The notes beneath the pieces are model-generated. The model did not search any database and had not been told where the DNA came from. It saw only the letters and a list, made by a program, of their open reading frames with translations. From Ferruginibacter sp. (lineage in GTDB: Bacteria; Bacteroidota; Bacteroidia; Chitinophagales; Chitinophagaceae), in the NCBI GenBank assembly GCA_025359625.1, contig JANYFT010000439.1, positions 1-32,892 of the forward strand: DNA of 32,892 nt. The letters are read 5' to 3'. Each line of letters starts with the position of its first letter. Within the stretch, counting starts at the first letter, position 1. Position numbers and translations under genes: made by a program. Positions 25,991 to 32,892 of the stretch are shown piece by piece.

Positions 25991-26298
25991 AGCATTACAA
26001 AATAGCCTATAAACCGGAATTTAAAAGATAGGATTTATGGCATGTGCAATTATTTCAGGAAGTTTCAGCTTGATAATTTTGAAGGCAAGAGGGGTTTGAA
26101 AGAGAAGACTAAATTAGAGTTTAGTATATTGGGATGCAAGTGAAAACTGGTTTGTTTTTTATAGATAGCATCATTTGCTTGTTTTATTATTTGTTCCGTT
26201 TATCATTTATTCCATATATTTAAAAACTATTTTCATTTCAATAACTATCTGCTTGTTTTTTTAATCGACTATATGACATCAAATGGTATTTTTATCAC

Positions 26299-27021
26299 TT
26301 GCCGCATGGTGAGTTGTATGCTTTTTTTTACTCCCCTAATGTATTTGCACAGGATAGTGTTAATGAGAATCTTTTTTATACAAAGGCTCTGGTTAATGCT
26401 ATGGCAGTATACCATCAATCTTTTGGTGATCAATCAGCTTTATATAATGGCAGCAGGTACGGAGAATACCTCTATAAATTTAAGGAAGGCGATCCCTATT
26501 TTTATTCCCCTGCGCCTGTTGCAGGAACCGTAATGTACGATGGCATAAAGTATGATAATATATTGATGCGGTATGATGAAATAAGAGATGAATTGATCAT
26601 AAATGACCAGGGAAACCGGATACAATTACTGAAGGAAAAAGTGCAATATTTCAACTTGTATAATGCAGATTTTATACACATAAAAAAAGACAGCCTGGTA
26701 AATAACTTTATAAGCAGCGGGTTTTACAATCTTTTGTATAAAGGGAAAATATGCCTGTTGAAAAAAGAAATTAAAACTAGCAGGGATGAATTATCAATAG
26801 GTACAGAACTACAGATTTCAATAGAAAGAAATGATTACTACTACATAAAAAAAGACAACAAATTTTACCTCATTAAAAACAAAGGAAATTTGTTTGACGT
26901 ATTTGAGGATAAAAAAAGCGAAGTGCAGCAATTTATTAAAGCCAATGATTTAAGTTTTAAAAGAGACCGGCAAAATACGCTGACAAAAACAACGGCTTAT
27001 TACGACAGTTTAAAAAAGTAA
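26299..27021 (+). CDS. Unknown secreted protein, signal peptide out of frame
   Basis: I do not recognise a family. The frame gives about 240 residues. Residues from SPNVFAQDS onward look like the end of a signal peptide (cleavage after VFAQ) and a mature protein rich in Tyr, Lys and Asp, with several short beta-strand-like stretches and no membrane helix. The hydrophobic start of the expected signal peptide (ATG 26273: MTSNGIFITCRMVSCMLFF) is in the neighbouring frame, and the two meet in a run of eight T at 26322-26329. One extra T would join them. The only in-frame start otherwise is TTG 26299, which gives no proper signal peptide. The stop is one base from the next gene's ATG, so it is in an operon with the TonB receptor and may work with it. 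Confidence 0.6.
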   Translation: MPHGELYAFFYSPNVFAQDSVNENLFYTKALVNAMAVYHQSFGDQSALYNGSRYGEYLYKFKEGDPYFYSPAPVAGTVMYDGIKYDNILMRYDEIRDELIINDQGNRIQLLKEKVQYFNLYNADFIHIKKDSLVNNFISSGFYNLLYKGKICLLKKEIKTSRDELSIGTELQISIERNDYYYIKKDNKFYLIKNKGNLFDVFEDKKSEVQQFIKANDLSFKRDRQNTLTKTTAYYDSLKK

Positions 27022-27022
27022 A

Positions 27023-29803
27023 ATGAAAAAAAGCTGCTCTGTTATATGGATTATACTATTTATGGTAATGGGCCACCAGCATGCCTTTGCGCAAAAGGAT
27101 TCTTTAAAATTGATTACTGTAAACCTGGATGCGGCAAATATAGAACAGTTGGTGATTGAACTGGAAAAGCAGACCAGTCTACATTTTTATTATGATGCCG
27201 CATTATTCGATAGCGTCAGTATTAGTGTTAATGAAAAAAATCAGCTATTAATAAATGTGTTGGAAGAAGCTTTTGCACACACCGATATTGAATTCGCTAT
27301 CACTTATCCGGACTATGTACTTATTACAAAAGGAAAACGCATCAACGTAGATTTTCCAAAAGGAGATATTGCAGGTGAAAGAATGGGCAATAAACTGTAT
27401 TCCGATAATAAAGCACAGCAGAAAGCAGAAGCGCTGGAAAAAAATAGCCCAAAAACCACACTTGAAAATAAAGTATATGACATAGGCGATAAATTTTTAC
27501 CAGCAGTTACAACAAATGTGATCGTGGCTGGTAATGTTACAGATGCAAAGACAGGGGAGCCTGTTGTGGGAGCCTTTTTACACGTTGATCAGCCAAATGT
27601 TTCTGTATTAACAGATCAGTTTGGTTATTTTTCTATCTCTTTACCCAGGGGCCGGCATATAATAAGTTTACAAAGTTTGGGGATGAAGGATACCCGGCGG
27701 CAGATACAATTGTACAGTGATGGGAAACTGAATATTGATATGCAGAGTACGATCTTAACTATCAAAAATGTTATCATATCTGCACAAAAATTAAGTAATG
27801 TTAGGAGTACTCAAATGGGGTTGCAAAAGATAGATATAAAAACTATCAAACAAGTGCCTGTTATATTTGGGGAAGCAGATATACTGAGGGTAGTAACTAC
27901 ATTGCCGGGGGTAAAAACAGTAGGAGAGGCAAGTACCGGTTTAAATGTAAGAGGCGGTTCAACTGATCAAAATCTTATCCTGTTCAACGATGCCACCATT
28001 TATAACCCATCGCATTTTTTCGGGATGTTCTCAGCCTTTAATCCGGAAGTGGTTAAAGATGTGGAACTCTATAAAAGCAGTATCCCTGCAAAGTATGGTG
28101 GAAGGTTGTCTTCTGTATTGAATATTAATGGCAGGGAAGGAAATAAAAAACAACTTACCGGCAGTGCTGGCATAGGTTTGCTTACAAGCCGTTTTAATTT
28201 AGAAGGGCCCTTGATAAAAGATAAAACCTCTTTTATTTTAGGAGCAAGATCAACCTATGCCAACTGGTTACTCAACCTGTTGCCCGATCAGTATAAAAAC
28301 AGCAAGGCCGGATTCTATGATTTCAATCTTTCCATAACACATGAGATCAATAAAAAAAATACACTTTATTTTACCGGCTACTATAGCAGGGACCGTTTTA
28401 ATCTTAACAGCGATACTGCTTATGGTTACAGGAACGAAAATTTTTCGGTTAAATGGAAACATATTTTTAGTAACAAAGTAAACAGCCTTGTTACAGCCGG
28501 AACTGATGATTACAGTTACAATATTGCCAGCAGCAAACTGCCACTCAATGCTTATAAAATGGGCTTTAATATTCACCAAAATTATTTTAAAGCGCATTTT
28601 AATTACTACCTTAATAACCGACATAACATTGACTTTGGTGTAAATTCAATTTACTATAAACTGAATCCCGGCTATTTCACCCCTGATGGTAAAAACTCAT
28701 TGGTAATACCGGATCAGATGGAAAAAGAGCAGGCTTTGGAAAGTGCATTGTACCTGAATGACAAATATAATATCACCAATGCCCTTACAATCGAAGGAGG
28801 TATAAGGGTTTCATTATATCAATTTTTAGGTCCAAAGACAGTCAATACTTATGCGCCTGGTTTATCTATTACAGAAAGCAACCAAACGGGTAACGTTTTT
28901 TATAATAAGGGAAAATTAATAAAAACTTATGGCGGCCCCGAATACAGATTTTCTACCCGCTATGCTTTTACAGAAAGCTTCTCTGTAAAAGCAGCTTTCA
29001 ATACAGGGCGGCAATATATCCATATGCTTTCCAATACCGCTTCGATGGCCCCAACCGATATTTGGAAATTAAGCGATGCCTCTATCAAGCCACAATCCGG
29101 CGGACAGGTTTCACTTGGTTTGTATAAAAATTCTAAAGCCAATACCATCGAGATTTCCCTGGAAGTGTATTATAAAAAAATGAGCAACTACCTGGATTAT
29201 AAAAGCGGTGCAAACCTGGTATTGAATCATCATCTGGAAACAGATGTAATTGCTACAAAAGGAAAGGCCTATGGAGTTGAGTTTTTGGTGAAAAAATTAA
29301 CAGGTAAAATAAATGGCTGGTTTAGTTATACCTGGTCAAGGGTGTTACTAAAACAGGATAATCTTGCCGTGGGAGAATTAATTAATAAAGGGAATTTTTA
29401 TCCTGCCAATTATGATAAGCCGCATGATGCTACCCTAATTGGCAACTACCGGGTTAATCATCGTTTCAGCATGTCGTTTAATGCCACATATAGTACTGGA
29501 CGCCCAATTACACTTCCTGTTGGTGTATTTTATTATGCTGGTTCCACACGTACTTTGTATGCTGGCCGCAACGAATACCGCATACCCGATTATTTCCGTA
29601 CAGACTTTTCACTAAATATTGATGGCAATCATAAAGTGCACCAGGTAACACACAATTCATGGACAATTGGTGTGTACAATTTAACGGGAAGAAAAAATCC
29701 TTATTCTGTTTATTATGTTTCAGAAAACGGTGTGATCAATGGATATAAACTTTCCATTTTTGGAAGTGCTATCCCTTTTGTGAATTTTAATATCAGGTTT
29801 TAA
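27023..29803 (+). CDS. TonB-dependent receptor with STN and carboxypeptidase-regulatory domains
   Basis: A 926-residue outer-membrane receptor. Signal peptide 1-24 ends AFAQ. A secretin/TonB short N-terminal (STN) domain covers about 30-104. A linker leads to a CarboxypepD_reg-like beta-sandwich at about 167-243 (NVTDAKTGEPVVGAFLHVDQ). The plug domain covers about 265-370 (VRGGSTDQNLILFND, then YNPSHFFGMFSAFNPEVVKD). A 22-strand-type barrel follows and ends in the terminal phenylalanine (VNFNIRF) needed for outer-membrane insertion. STN domains often signal to an anti-sigma factor, but none is encoded nearby. The substrate is unknown. This receptor type with a downstream DUF4249 gene is common in Bacteroidota. 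Confidence 0.93.
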   Translation: MKKSCSVIWIILFMVMGHQHAFAQKDSLKLITVNLDAANIEQLVIELEKQTSLHFYYDAALFDSVSISVNEKNQLLINVLEEAFAHTDIEFAITYPDYVLITKGKRINVDFPKGDIAGERMGNKLYSDNKAQQKAEALEKNSPKTTLENKVYDIGDKFLPAVTTNVIVAGNVTDAKTGEPVVGAFLHVDQPNVSVLTDQFGYFSISLPRGRHIISLQSLGMKDTRRQIQLYSDGKLNIDMQSTILTIKNVIISAQKLSNVRSTQMGLQKIDIKTIKQVPVIFGEADILRVVTTLPGVKTVGEASTGLNVRGGSTDQNLILFNDATIYNPSHFFGMFSAFNPEVVKDVELYKSSIPAKYGGRLSSVLNINGREGNKKQLTGSAGIGLLTSRFNLEGPLIKDKTSFILGARSTYANWLLNLLPDQYKNSKAGFYDFNLSITHEINKKNTLYFTGYYSRDRFNLNSDTAYGYRNENFSVKWKHIFSNKVNSLVTAGTDDYSYNIASSKLPLNAYKMGFNIHQNYFKAHFNYYLNNRHNIDFGVNSIYYKLNPGYFTPDGKNSLVIPDQMEKEQALESALYLNDKYNITNALTIEGGIRVSLYQFLGPKTVNTYAPGLSITESNQTGNVFYNKGKLIKTYGGPEYRFSTRYAFTESFSVKAAFNTGRQYIHMLSNTASMAPTDIWKLSDASIKPQSGGQVSLGLYKNSKANTIEISLEVYYKKMSNYLDYKSGANLVLNHHLETDVIATKGKAYGVEFLVKKLTGKINGWFSYTWSRVLLKQDNLAVGELINKGNFYPANYDKPHDATLIGNYRVNHRFSMSFNATYSTGRPITLPVGVFYYAGSTRTLYAGRNEYRIPDYFRTDFSLNIDGNHKVHQVTHNSWTIGVYNLTGRKNPYSVYYVSENGVINGYKLSIFGSAIPFVNFNIRF

Positions 29804-29897
29804 TGATGCTGACAGGAGGTTGTATGCTGCAAGTTCAGGTTATTTTAATAAAGAGAAAAATTGAAACGTACCTACAAATTATTTATAACAGTTTATC

Positions 29898-31073
29898 ATG
29901 ATAGACGTTTTTAAAAAAAATATCAGCAGCACATTGTTGTTTGCAATACTGATAGCACTTGCCGGCTGCAAAGAAAAATTTATATCTCCTGCGCTACCTG
30001 TGGTTACAGGCTACCTTGTTGTAGAAGGCGTAATTAACAATGATGGTGATGCGACCAATATCCACTTATCCCGTACTACCAGCTTAAGTGAAGCTGGTAC
30101 AGTAAAGCCGGAACAGGGTGCTACAGTATTGCTGGAAGACAGTCTTAATAATACGATACAGCTTTACGAAAATAATGCCGGAACGTACACAACAAGTAAT
30201 ATTCATTTAGATGCCGCACATAATTACAGGTTGACAATTAACACCAGCAATAACGAAAATTACCAGTCAGATTTTGTGAAGGTGAGATATAATCCGCCCA
30301 TTGATAGTATCAATTGGGTGCTGGATCAAAAGGGTGTTCAGTTATTTATTAATACGCATGATCCGGCAAATAATACAAGATACTATCAATGGGAATTTAA
30401 TGAAACATGGGAATTTCATTCTCCTTTTACTGCATCATTAAAATGGGTAATAACACCAGGCCCAAATGCCACTGATATATGGAGTGTTGAAAACAGGGAT
30501 GCAAACGATCCTGAAATAAGCAAGTGCTGGCAGTTCAATGCTTCAAGTACTATTAACTTAGGTTCTTCTGCAAAACTGGCCCAGGATATTATTCATTTGC
30601 CTTTAATTCAAATCCCGAACGGTTCTTTAAAACTGGATGTGTTGTATTCTGTATTGGTAAAGCAATACGCATGGAGCAGGGCAGGTTATGATTTTTTAGA
30701 AAGAATGAAAAAAAATACAGAGTCTGTAGGATCAGTATTTGATGCACAGCCTTCTGAATTAAATGGCAATATACATTGTACAAATAATCCAAAATTGCCT
30801 GTAATTGGCTTTTTCAATATCTGCACCATCAGGGAAAATCGCATATTTATCAAAAACATTGAATTGCCAGGCTGGAATTATCAAAGCGGATGCATTAAGG
30901 GTTTTGTGGTTAATAACTCTGATTCAATAAAAGCACAGGCCAGTGGAAAATTACCAATAGATCCCAAACAATTGGACGTTGGAGGTGCGATAATTTCCAT
31001 TAATATTTCAACTGCAGAGTGCGTTGATTGCAGATTATCCGGTACCAATGTAAAACCTGATTTCTGGCCTTAG
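29898..31073 (+). CDS. DUF4249 family lipoprotein
   Basis: A 391-residue lipoprotein with signal peptide and lipobox LAGC (Cys24). The mature part is mainly beta: an N-terminal domain (about 35-125) with YLVVEGVINNDGDATNIHLS and GATVLLEDSLNNT is followed by the DUF4249 core, with CWQF near 208 and the pairs of cysteines towards the end (CTNNP, NICTIREN, GCIKGF, CVDCRLSG). Such proteins are outer-membrane-associated partners of TonB receptors with unknown function, possibly capturing substrate at the surface. It lies 94 bases after the receptor and 14 bases before the next gene. Confidence 0.9.
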   Translation: MIDVFKKNISSTLLFAILIALAGCKEKFISPALPVVTGYLVVEGVINNDGDATNIHLSRTTSLSEAGTVKPEQGATVLLEDSLNNTIQLYENNAGTYTTSNIHLDAAHNYRLTINTSNNENYQSDFVKVRYNPPIDSINWVLDQKGVQLFINTHDPANNTRYYQWEFNETWEFHSPFTASLKWVITPGPNATDIWSVENRDANDPEISKCWQFNASSTINLGSSAKLAQDIIHLPLIQIPNGSLKLDVLYSVLVKQYAWSRAGYDFLERMKKNTESVGSVFDAQPSELNGNIHCTNNPKLPVIGFFNICTIRENRIFIKNIELPGWNYQSGCIKGFVVNNSDSIKAQASGKLPIDPKQLDVGGAIISINISTAECVDCRLSGTNVKPDFWP

Positions 31074-31087
31074 ACAATAAAAAAATT

Positions 31088-32892
31088 ATGATAAAAAATT
31101 ATTCTTTCTTTTTTTTATTAAGGCAGTTAACGTATGTGAAATTGCTGAGAGTATTGCTGTTGATTGCAGTGGCAAATACTATGCTCCTGCCTGCTGCCGC
31201 TTATGCACAGGAGGATCAGAAGGATGTAATAGAAACAAAATTTGATACATGGCGACAGAACAATTTACATGAGAAAATTTTTGTACATACCGATAAAGGA
31301 AATTATGTAACCGGTGAAATTTGCTGGTTCAAAATTTATAATGTTGATGCGTATTTTCATACCCCGATCAACATAGGGAAAGTTGCTTATGTTGAAATAT
31401 TGGATAAAGATAATAAGGCCGTTTTACAGGCAAAAATAGCAATGGATAGTACGGGAGGAGATGGTTCGTTTTATATACCTCCAACAATAGTTTCAGGAAA
31501 TTATAAACTGCGGGCCTATACCAACTGGATGAAAAATTATGGCACCGATTATTTTTTTGAAAAAAAACTTGTTATAATAAACGTACAAAAAATACAGCCC
31601 GAAAATGGGGTTGCACAAAAGGCTTTGTATGAAATCAGTTTCTTTCCCGAAGGCGGTAACCTGGTTAATGGTATTAAAAGCAAGGTGGGTTTTAAATTCG
31701 TTAACCAGTTTGGTAAAGGGATATACGGAGAGGGAATATTGGTGAATGAAAAAGGGGATACCATTGCTAATTTTCATCCGCTCAAATTTGGTATTGGCAG
31801 TTTTACATTTACACCTTTGGCAGGTTCCGTTTACAAGGCAATTGTTAAGCTATCCGGTGGGGGACAGCAGACTAAAGAATTGCCCGTTGCCTATAACAAC
31901 GGTTATGTAATGCACCTTGAAAATACGGGGAAAGGGCAAATTAAAATAACCGTTCAAACCACCGATAAGAACAATACATCCAATGCTGCCATTTATTTAT
32001 TTGTGCATACCCGTAATGTTGTGAAAGCAGTGATGAGCAGTAACCTGGAATACGGCGAAGCTGTATTTTTTGTGGATGATTCAAAACCCGGCGAAGGCAT
32101 TTCTCATTTTACTATTTTTAATGATAACAAGCGGCCTGTATGCGAAAGGTTGGTTTTTAAAAGACCGGTAAAAAGCCTGCAGATAAAGGCTGGTACCGAC
32201 GAGCCTTTGTATGGCCTGCGTAAAAAAGTAAACATTAATGTGAGTTCAGTTACAGAACAGGGTAAGCCGGTTGCTGCAAATATGTCCATGGCTGTTTACA
32301 GGGTCGATTCATTCACTACTATTGATGAGCAGTACATCAACAACTACCTATTGCTTGATGCAGATCTTTCAGGGCCGGTAGAATCTTCGGATTATTATTT
32401 TAAAGAAAATAATGACACTGCTACAGCGGCAATGGATAACCTGATGCTGACACAGGGATGGAGAAGATTTAAATGGGATGATATTTTATCAAACAAAAAA
32501 TCAACCTTTCAGTTTTTGCCGGAAATAAACGGACATATTATTAGTGGTAAAATAACGGCACTTAAACCCGCAACACCAGTAAAGGATGTTCAGGCATACC
32601 TATCTGTACCAGGCATAAAAGCACAGTTTCAAACCGCAGGGGCCGATGAAAACGGAAAGGTAAAATTTGAGATGAAAGATTTTTATATTGATGGAGGCGA
32701 AATTATTGTTCAAACCAATAATGAAGTGGATAGCCTTTACCGGATTGATATAGAGCAGCCATTTTTTAAAAGCTATGCTAAAAGTAATTTATCCGATGTT
32801 GATTTTTATAAACAAAATGAGGCGCTGTTAAAAATGTATATAGCATCACAGGTTCAAAATACTTTTTTATACAGTAAGCTCAACCAATCAGG
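31088..32892 (+). CDS. Large secreted MG2-like protein, partial (runs off the window)
   Basis: An open frame from ATG 31088 to the window end (601 codons, no stop). The signal peptide ends AAAYAQ, about residue 41. The mature start HEKIFVHTDKGNYVTGEICW followed by FKIY is the macroglobulin MG2-type strand pattern (H-T-D-K-x-x-Y-x-x-G-E). Further immunoglobulin-like segments follow: FFPEGGNLVNGIKSKVGFKF near 190, KINVSS-like strands near 375, and the phrase MLTQGWRRFKWDD near 455, typical of a Bacteroidota family of about 800-900 residues. Function is unknown. It is fourth in the TonB receptor/DUF4249 operon, after a 14-base gap, and probably an envelope or surface partner of the receptor. Confidence 0.82.
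   Translation, partial: MIKNYSFFFLLRQLTYVKLLRVLLLIAVANTMLLPAAAYAQEDQKDVIETKFDTWRQNNLHEKIFVHTDKGNYVTGEICWFKIYNVDAYFHTPINIGKVAYVEILDKDNKAVLQAKIAMDSTGGDGSFYIPPTIVSGNYKLRAYTNWMKNYGTDYFFEKKLVIINVQKIQPENGVAQKALYEISFFPEGGNLVNGIKSKVGFKFVNQFGKGIYGEGILVNEKGDTIANFHPLKFGIGSFTFTPLAGSVYKAIVKLSGGGQQTKELPVAYNNGYVMHLENTGKGQIKITVQTTDKNNTSNAAIYLFVHTRNVVKAVMSSNLEYGEAVFFVDDSKPGEGISHFTIFNDNKRPVCERLVFKRPVKSLQIKAGTDEPLYGLRKKVNINVSSVTEQGKPVAANMSMAVYRVDSFTTIDEQYINNYLLLDADLSGPVESSDYYFKENNDTATAAMDNLMLTQGWRRFKWDDILSNKKSTFQFLPEINGHIISGKITALKPATPVKDVQAYLSVPGIKAQFQTAGADENGKVKFEMKDFYIDGGEIIVQTNNEVDSLYRIDIEQPFFKSYAKSNLSDVDFYKQNEALLKMYIASQVQNTFLYSKLNQS

Larger units (their letters stand above)
25154..26272. other. Decayed intergenic region with gene remnants
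   Basis: About 1.1 kb without an intact gene. On the plus strand, 25310-25441 is open and reads in part AGNGTAYNIAANSTLSFMP then AFNFAFTFLSSDAGNKK before a stop; this looks protein-like but unknown. At 25538 a 30-codon frame begins MKNLKQNIKLANAVLIYLL. A propeller remnant and its terminator lie on the minus strand (25651-25990). A plus-strand frame at 25890-26031 (ending DINEVAQEHYKIAYKPEFKR) overlaps it on the other strand. Together these suggest a graveyard of several decayed genes. Confidence 0.55.

Overview
The window looks like chromosomal DNA from a Bacteroidota bacterium, most likely of the Chitinophagaceae type. It is AT-rich with weak Shine-Dalgarno signals and a few TAnnTTTG-like -7 boxes. 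It also carries a TonB receptor with STN and carboxypeptidase-regulatory domains followed by a DUF4249 lipoprotein, a combination typical of this phylum. This assignment is inferred from gene content; no rRNA, tRNA or CRISPR was seen.

Layout. Bases 1-2850 hold three small-solute or membrane genes: two DoxX-like membrane proteins around an MFS transporter. Bases 3348-12902 hold the alpha-2-macroglobulin lipoprotein and penicillin-binding protein 1C pair, a well-known bacterial partnership, but here a DUF1016/YhcG-type PDDEXK nuclease gene sits between them. That gene is surrounded by palindromes that look like DNA copies of its own conserved WQxxxAKLSW motif. Next come a membrane-anchored papain-like peptidase, an NAD(P)-binding epimerase-like protein and a two-domain universal stress protein (13254-17069).

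Bases 17133-20314 on the minus strand form a signalling cassette: a membrane histidine kinase, a broken remnant of a second kinase, a single-domain response regulator, and a response regulator fused to a class III adenylate cyclase. Divergent from it, 20944-25153 is a tight operon of an HD hydrolase fused to a Pycsar-effector-like (DUF5706) membrane module, polyphosphate kinase 1 and an SdiA-regulated-type lipoprotein. After a 1.1-kb decayed stretch with a beta-propeller gene remnant, 26273-32892 is a cell-envelope operon: an unknown secreted protein with a disrupted signal peptide, a TonB-dependent receptor, a DUF4249 lipoprotein, and a large MG2-like secreted protein that runs off the end.

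The most interesting points are the self-derived palindromes around the DUF1016 nuclease and the HD-Pycsar-effector fusion paired with ppk1 beside a cyclase cassette. The T8-tract frameshift that separates a signal peptide from its protein is a third.
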